From Caryophanales bacterium UBA5455 (GTDB lineage Bacteria; Bacillota_I; Bacilli_A; RFN20; CAG-826): 8,350 nt of DNA. Position numbers and translations under genes: made by a program. Below, one piece after another: positions 1-6,865 of the stretch (positions within the stretch are counted from its first letter, which is position 1; every line of letters starts with the position of its first letter). Where the stretch lies: contig DIQT01000008.1 in NCBI GenBank assembly GCA_002427365.1, positions 1 to 8,350 of the forward strand. Direction: 5' to 3'. The notes beneath the pieces are model-generated. The model was not told the DNA's origin. It ran no database searches and was given only the letters and a program-made list of their open reading frames with translations.

Positions 1-24
1 TATCTAAACGCTAAATTAAATTAA

Positions 25-53
25 TTGTATTTTATTATTTTTAAGCGTATTAT
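25..53 (+). promoter_or_regulatory. Candidate promoter for a leaderless gtrA-like transcript
   Basis: A -35-like TTGTAT (25-30) is followed after 17 bases by TATTAT (48-53), which matches the -10 consensus at 5 of 6 bases. The ATG at 60 lies only 6 bases beyond the -10 box, so transcription would begin at or next to the start codon. No Shine-Dalgarno sequence is present, which fits a leaderless mRNA. The -35 match is only 3 of 6. A second TATTAT at 33-38 is an alternative -10 without a good -35. Confidence 0.4.
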
Positions 54-59
54 ATCGCC

Positions 60-512
60 ATGGAAACGAAACAAAACAAAAAAGAATCTTGGCTTCAAGT
101 TATCAAGTTCACCTTATTTTCAATTTCCGCTGGATTAATCCAAATCGGGTCATTTTCTCTTTTTAATGAGGTGTTAAAGCTCGAATATTGGACATCCTAT
201 TTAACATCACTTCTTCTTTCTATTATTTGGAATTTTACGTTTAACCGCAAATTCACCTTTAAAAGTGCGGCGAATGTACCACTGGCAATGCTAAAAATTT
301 TAGGCTATTACGCCATATTTACGCCGTTAACAACGTGGGGCGGCAATGCTCTTGAGGCCATTGGCTGGAATGAATATCTTGTCTTAGGACTAAGCATGCT
401 CTTAAACTTTATTACCGAATTTCTTTTTACTAAATATGTTGTTTATCGTCATCAAATTAATACCGCTTTAAAAAACAATACTGAAGAAAGCGTTAATGAA
501 AGCGAAGAATAA
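60..512 (+). CDS. GtrA-family small membrane protein
   Basis: This 150-residue protein has four predicted membrane segments, near residues 14-36, 43-62, 77-95 and 104-126, which is the usual size and layout for the GtrA family (PF04138). The family hallmark is visible at residues 58-67 (NFTFNRKFTF, like the Nxx..NRxxxF motif) and again in diverged form at 116-130 in the last helix. Family members work in the membrane with glycosyltransferases, and are thought to flip or assist lipid-linked sugars (undecaprenyl-phosphate glucose in the founding GtrA) for surface polysaccharide modification. No glycosyltransferase lies beside it here, so the substrate is unknown. The tail after residue 130 is hydrophilic and acidic. 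An in-frame stop at 42-44 leaves ATG 60 as the only normal start, although no ribosome binding site precedes it. The gene is monocistronic, with its own terminator. Confidence 0.85.
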   Translation: METKQNKKESWLQVIKFTLFSISAGLIQIGSFSLFNEVLKLEYWTSYLTSLLLSIIWNFTFNRKFTFKSAANVPLAMLKILGYYAIFTPLTTWGGNALEAIGWNEYLVLGLSMLLNFITEFLFTKYVVYRHQINTALKNNTEESVNESEE

Positions 513-528
513 GTTCTTCGTTTTTTTT
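503..528 (+). terminator. Rho-independent terminator after the gtrA-like gene
   Basis: A 7-bp perfect stem, CGAAGAA (503-509) with TTCTTCG (514-520), closes a 4-base loop and runs into eight T residues (521-528). The loop contains the TAA stop codon, so the hairpin overlaps the end of the gene. It isolates the gtrA-like gene from the ABC operon that follows. Confidence 0.85.
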
Positions 529-640
529 ATAATAATCATCAAGCTCGGAAATTTTCTTTCTATTTAATGAGTGAAGTCTTTTATTTTTCCGTTTCCAAAA
601 AAATATGGACATTATATGAAAATTGCCTAAATTAAATTTA

Positions 641-669
641 TTGTTAAGTTTATTTACTCAATGTATAAT
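641..669 (+). promoter_or_regulatory. Sigma-A-type promoter of the ABC operon
   Basis: TTGTTA (641-646) and a perfect TATAAT (664-669) are separated by exactly 17 bases. Transcription should start near 676, giving a leader of about 59 bases before the ATG at 735. The rest of the gap from 529 is AT-rich and I see no gene in it. No operator palindrome is obvious around the boxes. Confidence 0.75.
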
Positions 670-696
670 AAAACTAGAAACAAATAAATGCGAGAA

Positions 697-718
697 CAAG
701 AAAAGTTATTTTTTCTTG
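697..718 (+). promoter_or_regulatory. Leader hairpin just upstream of the operon ribosome binding site
   Basis: CAAGAAAA (697-704) pairs perfectly with TTTTCTTG (711-718) around a 6-base loop. The structure lies in the predicted leader, between the promoter and the GGAGAG ribosome binding site at 723-728. It is mostly A-U and therefore weak. It has no T-run after it, so it is not an evident terminator. It might protect the mRNA end or tune translation, but that is inference. Confidence 0.35.
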
Positions 719-734
719 CTGCGGAGAGATTTTT

Positions 735-1667
735 ATGAAAAGTGTTATTGAAGTTAAAAATTTAACAAAAGATTATGGCTTTAATCGCGGCATTTTTGAT
801 ATCTCCTTTGAAATTCACGAAGGGGAAGTCTTTGGCTTTCTTGGCCCAAATGGCGCAGGAAAAACAACAACGATTCGTCAATTAATGGGCTTTTCGAAAC
901 CAGATCAAGGTGTGGCCTCGATTAATGGACGCGAATCATTTGCTAACTACTTTGAAAACTTAAAAGATGTTGGCTATATTCCTGGCGAACTAGCATTTCC
1001 GGCGGGTTTAAATGGCCATGAAGTTATTAAAATGCTACAAGAATTAACGAAAAAAGTTGATAAGGAACGCTTAGATATGCTTTGTGAATTATTTAAGCTT
1101 GATGATCAACAACTAAAAACAAATACGAAACAAATGTCGTTAGGGACGAAACGTAAACTCGCGATTGTTGTTGCTTTTATGAATGACCCGAATATTTTGA
1201 TTTTAGATGAACCAACTTCTGGTCTTGACCCATTAATGCAAGATGTGTTTATTAACTTTATTAAGGAAGAGAAAAAACGCGGAAAAACAATTTTACTCTC
1301 TTCGCACATGTTTAATGAAGTTGACCAAACGTGCGACCGGATTGCAATTATTAAAGAAGGGCGAATTATTGAAATGTTTATCGCTAATGAATTTAAACAT
1401 GCGAAAAACAAGTTTTATGTTTTGAAATTTAAAACGAAAGATTCATATAACCGCTTTAAAAATAACAACTTTGATATTTTAGAAATTCTTAAGGTTAATG
1501 ATGAAGAAAAAGAAATCTTAATTAAAACACATGATGACAATATCGATAAGGTTGTCCATGCGTTAAATGAATTTAAAGTTGCCGAGTTTACAAATATTAA
1601 AGAATCACTCGAAGATTATTTCTTAAAGTTTTATGGCTCGGATAAAGGATTTGAAGGGTTAAAATAG
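735..1667 (+). CDS. ABC-2-type transporter ATP-binding protein, first of two
   Basis: This 310-residue cytoplasmic ATPase should power the permease encoded at 2579-4216. All catalytic motifs are present: Walker A GPNGAGKTT at 37-45, a GYIPGE segment (80-85) in the Q-loop region, an LSGGQ-equivalent SLGTK at 135-139, Walker B ending LILDEP with catalytic Glu159, the D-loop SGLD (162-165), and the H-loop His191 in SSH. After about residue 215 comes a roughly 90-residue C-terminal extension shared with the next gene and ending in a 'tn-IKESLEDYFLKFYG'-type helix, as is common in ABC-2 drug- and peptide-efflux ATPases. GGAGAG at 723-728 stands 6 bases before the ATG. The substrate cannot be read from the sequence. 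It is about the same length as its neighbour and clearly paralogous to it, so a heterodimer is likely. Confidence 0.9.
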   Translation: MKSVIEVKNLTKDYGFNRGIFDISFEIHEGEVFGFLGPNGAGKTTTIRQLMGFSKPDQGVASINGRESFANYFENLKDVGYIPGELAFPAGLNGHEVIKMLQELTKKVDKERLDMLCELFKLDDQQLKTNTKQMSLGTKRKLAIVVAFMNDPNILILDEPTSGLDPLMQDVFINFIKEEKKRGKTILLSSHMFNEVDQTCDRIAIIKEGRIIEMFIANEFKHAKNKFYVLKFKTKDSYNRFKNNNFDILEILKVNDEEKEILIKTHDDNIDKVVHALNEFKVAEFTNIKESLEDYFLKFYGSDKGFEGLK

Positions 1668-1668
1668 T

Positions 1669-2586
1669 ATGGAAAATATAATTATTAACGTTGAACATCT
1701 CACCAAAGACTTTGGCGATAACAAAGGCGTTTTTGATTTGTCCTTTCAAATTAAAAAAGGCGAAATGGTTGGGATTATTGGCACTAACGGTTCGGGTAAA
1801 AGTACAACAATTCGTTTAATTCTTGGCTTTATTAAACCAACAAACGGCCATTGCTATGTTTTAGGGTTAGAATCGTGGAAACATTCTTCCAATTTTATCC
1901 GTCAAATTGGCTATGTACCTGGTGAAATTGCCTTTCCCGATTTACTTTATGGGACCGACTTCTTAAAAAGCCAGGCCGAATTTTTAAAAGTTAAAGATTA
2001 TTCAAATGCAAATAAATTAATCGAAGTTTTAAAGCTTGACCCCAGCGCAAACTTAAAACGGATGTCGAAGGGGATGAAACAAAAAACCGCGCTCGTCGCC
2101 GCCTTAATTCATGATCCTGATATTTTAATTTTAGATGAACCAACAACAGGTCTTGACCCCTTAATGCGCATTAACTTTTTAAATATTTTAAAGGAAGAAC
2201 ATTTAAAAGGCAAAACAATCTTTATGTCCTCGCAATCATTTGAAGAATTAGAAGATAATTGTGACCGGGTCATCTTCTTACTTGATGGTCATTTAATTGG
2301 CGGAGTGGATATTAAAGATATTAAGACACCAAAGAAACAAGAGTTCAAAATTGAATTTACGAATAATGCCGATTACGAAAAGTTTAAAAAACTTGATTAT
2401 AAAATTGTCCGTGATCAACCTCAATATAACCAAGTAACAATTCTAGTTGACCGCGGAAAGGTTGACCAACTTCTTACCGATTTAACAACATATAAATTAA
2501 AATTTATTACCGAAATTAAATATACATTAGAAAAGCACTTTAAAAAAGTTGCGGGCTTCAGAGAGGAGAATAGTAATAATGTTTAA
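1669..2586 (+). CDS. ABC-2-type transporter ATP-binding protein, second, with altered H-loop
   Basis: This 305-residue paralogue of the preceding ATPase has the same order of motifs. Walker A is GTNGSGKST (38-46), the Q-loop region is GYVPGE (81-86), the signature is MSKGMKQ (132-138), Walker B is DILILDEP (151-158) with Glu157, and the D-loop is GLD (161-163). The usual H-loop His is replaced by Gln189 (SSQS, codon CAA), whereas the first ATPase keeps His. The C-terminal extension after about residue 215 aligns with that of the first protein. The ATG lies 1 base after the upstream stop. GAAGGG at 1653-1658, inside the upstream gene, is the probable ribosome binding site, and translational coupling is likely. 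The two proteins probably form a heterodimer with unequal ATP sites. The substrate is unknown. Confidence 0.9.
   Translation: MENIIINVEHLTKDFGDNKGVFDLSFQIKKGEMVGIIGTNGSGKSTTIRLILGFIKPTNGHCYVLGLESWKHSSNFIRQIGYVPGEIAFPDLLYGTDFLKSQAEFLKVKDYSNANKLIEVLKLDPSANLKRMSKGMKQKTALVAALIHDPDILILDEPTTGLDPLMRINFLNILKEEHLKGKTIFMSSQSFEELEDNCDRVIFLLDGHLIGGVDIKDIKTPKKQEFKIEFTNNADYEKFKKLDYKIVRDQPQYNQVTILVDRGKVDQLLTDLTTYKLKFITEIKYTLEKHFKKVAGFREENSNNV
2561..2568 (+). promoter_or_regulatory. Ribosome binding site fixing the permease start at ATG 2579
   Basis: GAGAGGAG sits 10 bases before the ATG at 2579-2581, inside the end of the upstream gene. It favours this ATG over the in-frame TTG at 2549, which has no comparable site and would add ten polar residues ahead of the membrane segment. 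Confidence 0.75.
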
Positions 2587-4216
2587 TAAAGCACTCTACA
2601 AACAATCTTGGAAGGCAAATTGGATTCAGTGGCTCTCAATTGTCTTTGTCTCCGTCTTTGTGTTGTCAATTATTATGTTAGTGTCAAGTGGTGATGGGCT
2701 AGCCGGATTAACTACTTCAATTACCGAAGTTATTGTTAAAGATAATCTTGAGGCACAATACCAAAATCTTGCAATTAGTTTTCATAGTGTTAGTTACGAA
2801 AATTTAGAAACGTTTGACACGACTTTTGCTAATACTATTGTTGACCAAGTTGATGAACTTAAAATAGCGGGCGAGTTAGCAAGTCTTAATAGCCATCTTC
2901 AAGACTTTACTCAAAATTCTTATGAAGCCGCCACATATGCTTATATGCAAAAGGTCGATACTTATATCGTAGACCTTGATGAATCTTATACATCGGATAG
3001 TGATGAATATGAACAATTATTCGGCGCTGCGATGTTTTCCTTAAATCCTGGTGGCGAACTTAATGATATGTATGAATCGTTTGAAGAAGGTTCCACACCA
3101 GCGGACTACGATATTTTAACGTTAATAAGTAAAGTAATGGCGTCGTTTGTTGATTTCCAATTTAATGATGACTATCTAACTTATATTAATTCACCCGAAC
3201 GCACAACATATCGGAATGAACGGGCGCAATATGGCGCGAAAATGCTCCTTGCGGGAAGTCTATCAACTTCCGAGCAACTTGAAACAATTGAAGAAACGTT
3301 ACAAGATTATAAAGTTTCGATGGAAACATATTTTGGCTTTGGTTTTGATTACGAAGGATTAAAGAAATTATCAATGGATGCGATGATTACTTATCGCTAT
3401 CGGCTTGATTATGAACTTTCGTTAATTAATGAAGCGGATTATGAAAGTAATGAACTATATTTAGCCGCCGTTAAAGAAAAGAAATTAGCTTTACAAAAAG
3501 ATATTACTTTAACGCTCTTAGATGAATTACCTTTAACCTTAAAAAACGCCATGGAAGACATGCAAGATTATGATGTTTACACAATGGCGGTTGGGAATAT
3601 TTATTTCAAAATTGTCGGACTCTTACTTGGAATTGTTTATGTAATTATTACTGGTGTTAATTTAATTGCCGGGCAAGTTGACTCCGGATCGATGGTTTAT
3701 ACGTTATCATCCGGAACCAAACGCAACACTGTAACATTTACACAAATGGTGTTCTTTGTTTCCTCAACGTTCTTCTTATACGTTGCCACCTCGATTGCTT
3801 CGGTTCTTCTTTTCTATTTTTCACCCCCGGTCTTTACACCGGTAACAATGGCGAAGTTGTTACTATTTAATGCCGGCGCGTTTTTATCAACAATGACGCT
3901 TGGTGGTATTATCTTCTTAGCCTCATGTATCTTCAACCGTTATAAGCACGCAGTTGCCGCTGGTGGCGGGTTTGCTGTCTTAACATTAGTCGCAACAATT
4001 CTTGGGCTATTTGGAAGTGATGCGATTCCTTCGATGATGCGGATGGAGTCTTTAAACTTCTTTAATTACTTCTCGCTGGTGACACTCTTCGATATTAATT
4101 CGATTGTTGCGGGTACGACAACGTATATATGGAAACTAGCGATTCTTGCCGCTGTTACCACTATTTGTTTTGGCGCAGGGATGGGCATCTTTGATAAGAA
4201 AGACTTACCGCTTTAA
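2579..4216 (+). CDS. ABC-2-type transporter permease with large extracytoplasmic domain
   Basis: From ATG 2579 the protein has 545 residues. One membrane segment near residues 16-36 is followed by a hydrophilic, acidic and helix-prone domain to about residue 340. Five further membrane segments follow, near 342-365, 388-414, 426-449, 457-479 and 517-536. The loop after the second segment contains a G-x-M-x-Y-x-LS...KR pattern (residues 369-382), typical of ABC-2 permeases such as those in PF12679, where it contacts the ATPases. The layout (helix, long outer domain, five helices) is that of ABC-2 exporters. It overlaps the second ATPase gene by 8 bases, so the three proteins probably form one complex, with two different ATPases and a permease dimer. 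The roughly 300-residue outer domain is the least typical part and I do not recognise its fold. The substrate is unknown, and lipid, peptide or drug export are all possible. Confidence 0.85.
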   Translation: MFNKALYKQSWKANWIQWLSIVFVSVFVLSIIMLVSSGDGLAGLTTSITEVIVKDNLEAQYQNLAISFHSVSYENLETFDTTFANTIVDQVDELKIAGELASLNSHLQDFTQNSYEAATYAYMQKVDTYIVDLDESYTSDSDEYEQLFGAAMFSLNPGGELNDMYESFEEGSTPADYDILTLISKVMASFVDFQFNDDYLTYINSPERTTYRNERAQYGAKMLLAGSLSTSEQLETIEETLQDYKVSMETYFGFGFDYEGLKKLSMDAMITYRYRLDYELSLINEADYESNELYLAAVKEKKLALQKDITLTLLDELPLTLKNAMEDMQDYDVYTMAVGNIYFKIVGLLLGIVYVIITGVNLIAGQVDSGSMVYTLSSGTKRNTVTFTQMVFFVSSTFFLYVATSIASVLLFYFSPPVFTPVTMAKLLLFNAGAFLSTMTLGGIIFLASCIFNRYKHAVAAGGGFAVLTLVATILGLFGSDAIPSMMRMESLNFFNYFSLVTLFDINSIVAGTTTYIWKLAILAAVTTICFGAGMGIFDKKDLPL

Positions 4217-4246
4217 AGTAGTTTTGTCGGATTTTTCACTAAATTT

Positions 4247-4275
4247 AAAACGGACATCACTTTGTCCGTTTTTTT
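4247..4275. terminator. Bidirectional intrinsic terminator between convergent genes
   Basis: AAAACGGACA (4247-4256) pairs with TGTCCGTTTT (4263-4272) around a 6-base loop, and T residues continue to 4275. Read on the minus strand, the same stem is followed by a T-rich stretch, so it can end both the ABC operon and the convergent AhpD-like gene whose stop is at 4293. Confidence 0.8.
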
Positions 4276-4292
4276 ATTAAATTAAATAAGTA

Positions 4293-4859
4293 CTAATATT
4301 TTTTCTTTTTTGTAAAGATGTTAATTAAAAGAAATACCGGTAACAAAAAATACGCGAAGATTCCATTATATAGTTCAGGAAAAAACTTAGAGTTTTTATT
4401 TCGTTTATAGCGAAGCCGATTTACGAGATTTGTTAACGCAATTCCATTTGTATTCCCAAACATAATAATTTTAATTGTCGCCATAATGCCTTTGGCCTTA
4501 TCTTGCCCATAATATTCAACGATTTTCGCAAACGTTTCGGATTCATAAAAACCACCAACGTCCGCGTAATGTTCGGCAAAAAGTAAGGCGATTGTGATAT
4601 CTTCACTAAATCCGCTAAATTCACCATTTACTAAGGCATCGGTTACTTTGACGTCAACCCCTTCTTTAATTAATCCTTTTGCGTGGACATGGGAGCACGC
4701 TTTACAACTATTGACCCCACTAACCGTTAGCATAATATGCTTACGAAAAGACTTATCAAGAAGACGCATTGCTTTGCGATATTTAACGATCGCGTGAGCG
4801 GCTTCAAAGGAAATCCGATTAAATTGTTTGATTGTAAAGTAACGCGGTTCTTTTTCCAT
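4293..4859 (-). CDS. AhpD-like (carboxymuconolactone decarboxylase family) protein with C-terminal membrane tail
   Basis: This 188-residue protein has the AhpD active-site pattern CxxCxxxH as Cys52, Cys55 and His59 (SCKACSHVHAK), set in an all-helical context. The segment MFGNTNG..LTNLVNRL (133-149) near the end of the domain also fits the family. Relatives use the cysteine pair as a thiol redox centre, in AhpD to reduce the peroxidase AhpC, so a role in peroxide or thiol stress is plausible but not shown. Residues 163-182 form a hydrophobic helix followed by KKKK, which should anchor it as a tail with the domain in the cytoplasm. Such an anchor is absent from classical AhpD. AGGA (4867-4870) lies 7 bases before the ATG. 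No AhpC gene is nearby. The gene converges on the ABC operon across a shared terminator. Confidence 0.8.
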   Translation of the reverse strand: MEKEPRYFTIKQFNRISFEAAHAIVKYRKAMRLLDKSFRKHIMLTVSGVNSCKACSHVHAKGLIKEGVDVKVTDALVNGEFSGFSEDITIALLFAEHYADVGGFYESETFAKIVEYYGQDKAKGIMATIKIIMFGNTNGIALTNLVNRLRYKRNKNSKFFPELYNGIFAYFLLPVFLLINIFTKKKKY

Positions 4860-4879
4860 GTGTTTATCCTACTAAATAC

Positions 4880-4908
4880 ATTTTACCATTAAGCTTATTA
4901 ATCACGAA
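4880..4908 (-). promoter_or_regulatory. Candidate extended -10 promoter of the AhpD-like gene
   Basis: On the minus strand TGGTAAAAT (4888 down to 4880) is an extended -10 (TGn plus 5 of 6 consensus bases). TTCGTG (4908 down to 4903) lies 17 bases upstream as a poor -35, which the extended -10 would compensate. Transcription would begin about 13 bases before the start codon, leaving room for the AGGA ribosome binding site. Confidence 0.5.
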
Positions 4909-4934
4909 GTAATCTTATTTGTCGAAAGTAAAAG

Positions 4935-5757
4935 TTAAAACCAAAATGCATAAAAATCAAAGGGACCATATTTTTTAGGACCTTCATATGCAATTGCTAC
5001 ATAATAGTCGCCGGTAATTTCAACTTCAAATTCGAGTAATAGCGATTTTTCATCATTAACAAACGCATTTCCTAAAACATTAATTTCATAACTACTTACT
5101 TTTGTTCCGATGGCGACACTAAAATTACTCGTAGCGCCCGCTTTTGATGTAAGAATAAACGCACCATAAAAAGTATGTCCTTGGTAAAGAAAATATCTAA
5201 GAAAGCGTTGTTGGCCACTATAACTAACACTACTAACTTTTGTTACACCGTTATCATATGGTATCGTATAATCTATATCGTTGTTATCATCGAAATCATT
5301 AATTTCTTCATAATAATCAAAATACGTTGTTACTTTTATTTCCGCGTAATATTCTGTCTTAATGTTAAGCGCACTAATGGTCCATTATCATCAACGGTCG
5401 CGACCTTTTCATTACTACTAGACCAAATAATATCTTTCGCTAAGCCAAATGCTTCATACTCGATTTGCGCACTTTTCTTTTATTACACCGATTTTTTTTG
5501 TTTAAAATATAGGCCTGGTTCGTGTTGTTCACTTGAATGTTGTTCGTTACTAACTTCTTCACTATCTGTTATTTCACTAGGAGGAAGTTCTTGATCCGAT
5601 GATTTCGGTTCCTCATTAAGACTATTAGAAGGAACTTCGCTAAGTAAAGACGATGAAACCTTACTACTATGTATATCTTCCGAACTTACGAAAGATGGTA
5701 GGCTACGCAACTAGTTAAAATGGCACCTATAAGTAAAATTAATGTGAGTTTTTTCAT
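4935..5757 (-). pseudogene. Decayed lipoprotein gene with Big_2-type Ig-like domain
   Basis: Reading on the minus strand from ATG 5757, the first 17 codons give a lipoprotein signal peptide (MKKLTLILLIG...LTSC; lipobox Cys codon at 5707-5709), but this frame stops six codons later. In the next frame, about 70 codons from 5710 give a linker very rich in Ser, Glu and Pro. This ends at two adjacent TAA codons (5480-5485). The same frame then continues with an Ig-like stretch, including DIIWSSSNEKVATVDDNG, the hallmark of bacterial Big_2 domains. One base is missing near 5379-5384, and the expected continuation (TISALNIKT...) sits in the neighbouring frame. That frame runs open for about 148 codons to TAA at 4935-4937, giving an aromatic, beta-rich C-terminal region I do not recognise. 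The intact protein would be a lipid-anchored surface protein of about 270 residues. All stops are TAA, so alternative TGA decoding does not rescue it. There is no clear ribosome binding site. Confidence 0.75.
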
Positions 5758-5776
5758 TTTTTTCTTTCTTTAGCAA

Positions 5777-5796
5777 AGCAATATAAGAATATTGCT
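5777..5796. terminator. Hairpin between the repeat-protein gene and the lipoprotein pseudogene
   Basis: AGCAATAT (5777-5784) and ATATTGCT (5789-5796) form a perfect 8-bp stem with a 4-base loop. It lies about 70 bases past the stop of the repeat-protein gene and 20 bases before the pseudogene start codon. Neither strand has a proper T-run after it, so it may be a weak terminator or a leader structure. Confidence 0.35.
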
Positions 5797-5815
5797 TCTA
5801 ATTTACATAGTAGAA

Positions 5816-5836
5816 AAAATAAGCACTAATTTGGAA
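5816..5836 (-). repeat. Shared upstream motif, copy 1
   Basis: On the minus strand this reads TTCCA, five bases, then GTGCTTATTTT. The same arrangement, with a three-base gap and an identical 11-base core, occurs at 8169-8187. Both copies lie a short distance upstream (tens of bases) of the first start codon of a surface-protein gene on the same strand. It could be part of a promoter or a regulator site, or chance in AT-rich DNA. Confidence 0.4.
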
Positions 5837-5863
5837 AATAATACTCAATATATCTTAATAACT

Positions 5864-6865
5864 TTAGTTAGCTTCGTTATCTATTTTTTCATTATTTTCT
5901 AATTGGTTTTCTTCCACTTTTTTCTTTGGGGTAAAAATGTTTTTAAGATTAAACCGATATAAATAAATAATATAGGCGAAGAGAATTACAATCGTTAGTA
6001 GTTCAAGTGAAATAATTAGCCACGCATTACTTGGAATAAAAACTGGTGGAATGGCAAGAATTGGTAAAGCAAAAGCCGTAATTTGCTTTTTAGCTTGTTT
6101 GTCTAAAATCTTTTTATTAACGATTGCGACAATTTCAATAATAATTACAAAACTTAACGACATAATTAACCACCATAAACATACTGGGCCAGGATTAAGT
6201 ACTTCATTAATCTTTTTAATACCAGAGATTTTTACTTTTTCAACTTTATCAGCGGTCCGAGCTCTTTCAATTTTAGCGGCATAATCTTTTTGTATTTTTA
6301 AAACTTTCGCCCATTCTTTTTGGGTATAATCTTCTTTATTAAGTCCAGCAATATATGTTGCAATTTCTTCTATCGACAGCGCTTTTGCTTCAATTAATTC
6401 ATCGGCGATTTTTTCATCAAGCGCCTTAAGTGTTGCGGCGGCAATTTCGGCAATTATTTCCGGATTTGTTTCTTTGTCAATTGCGGCTTTGGCCTCTTTT
6501 ACTATTGTTCGTACATCATTGCTTGGATTAATAATTCGGTCGAGATATGCATCAAGACTTCCTTTCGCCGAATCTCTAGCTGTTTTAATAATTTCTTGTT
6601 CAATTGTAAGAACTTTTTTAATGTTATTTTCCGCTAATTTGTTTGCGGCATTAACTTCACTAAGTTTTGTTGCGATATCTAATGCACGAATTAACGCATC
6701 GTTTGCATCTAAAATGCTTCGCCAATTTTTCCGACTATATTCATCCTCATCAAGCGAACCAATCAAACCATTTATTGCATTAAGGGCATCTTTTTTGGCT
6801 TCACTTACTTCAAAATTATAGCGTGTTTGAATATCCGCTTTTAGTTTTGATAAAATCGGGGTCAA
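5864..6865 (-). CDS. Helical-repeat surface protein, C-terminal part (frameshifted from 6816-8054)
   Basis: This frame encodes about 333 residues from a TTG at 6865, but no ribosome binding site precedes that TTG and the protein lacks a secretion signal. It is best read as the continuation of the N-terminal part at 6816-8054. It holds two FIVAR-like modules (residues about 26-90 and 163-225, each with a D/E-Y-S/T-xx-x-W motif: DEYSRKNW and EDYTQKEW) with a second kind of helical module between them (about 100-160). Three membrane segments follow near 229-249, 262-279 and 281-303, then a Lys-rich and acidic tail expected in the cytoplasm. The segment before the first helix has a Cys-Leu-Trp-Trp start. 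There is no LPxTG motif. It might be a separate translated product, but a split gene is more likely. Its function is unknown; relatives of FIVAR-type repeats are extracellular, binding or spacer domains. Confidence 0.65.
   Translation of the reverse strand: MTPILSKLKADIQTRYNFEVSEAKKDALNAINGLIGSLDEDEYSRKNWRSILDANDALIRALDIATKLSEVNAANKLAENNIKKVLTIEQEIIKTARDSAKGSLDAYLDRIINPSNDVRTIVKEAKAAIDKETNPEIIAEIAAATLKALDEKIADELIEAKALSIEEIATYIAGLNKEDYTQKEWAKVLKIQKDYAAKIERARTADKVEKVKISGIKKINEVLNPGPVCLWWLIMSLSFVIIIEIVAIVNKKILDKQAKKQITAFALPILAIPPVFIPSNAWLIISLELLTIVILFAYIIYLYRFNLKNIFTPKKKVEENQLENNEKIDNEAN

Noticed and set aside
1106..1411. Minus-strand ORF of 101 codons inside the first ATPase gene
   Set aside because: It lies wholly opposite conserved ABC motifs and has no start signal. 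The overlapping plus-strand ORF at 1243-1425 is also a frame shadow.
2549..2578. TTG 2549 as the permease start
   Set aside because: ATG 2579 has a strong GAGAGGAG site at the right distance. The ten extra residues are polar and are simply the ribosome binding site region read in frame.
3186..3374. Minus-strand ORF of 62 codons inside the permease gene
   Set aside because: It is antisense to a continuous permease frame, with no ribosome binding site or recognisable features.
4433..4797. ORFs of about 65 codons on both strands within the AhpD-like gene
   Set aside because: They overlap the CxxCxxxH domain gene, which has a good ribosome binding site and a family match.
5175..5594. Plus-strand ORF of 139 codons across the lipoprotein pseudogene
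   Set aside because: It is antisense to recognisable lipoprotein and Ig-like coding sequence, has no ribosome binding site, and its Ile/Phe/Ser-rich content mirrors the opposite strand.
6474..6821. Plus-strand ORF of 115 codons opposite the repeat protein
   Set aside because: Its Ala/Ser-rich content is the mirror of the Ala-rich helical repeats. The similar ORFs at 6051-6284 and 7462-7716 fail for the same reason.
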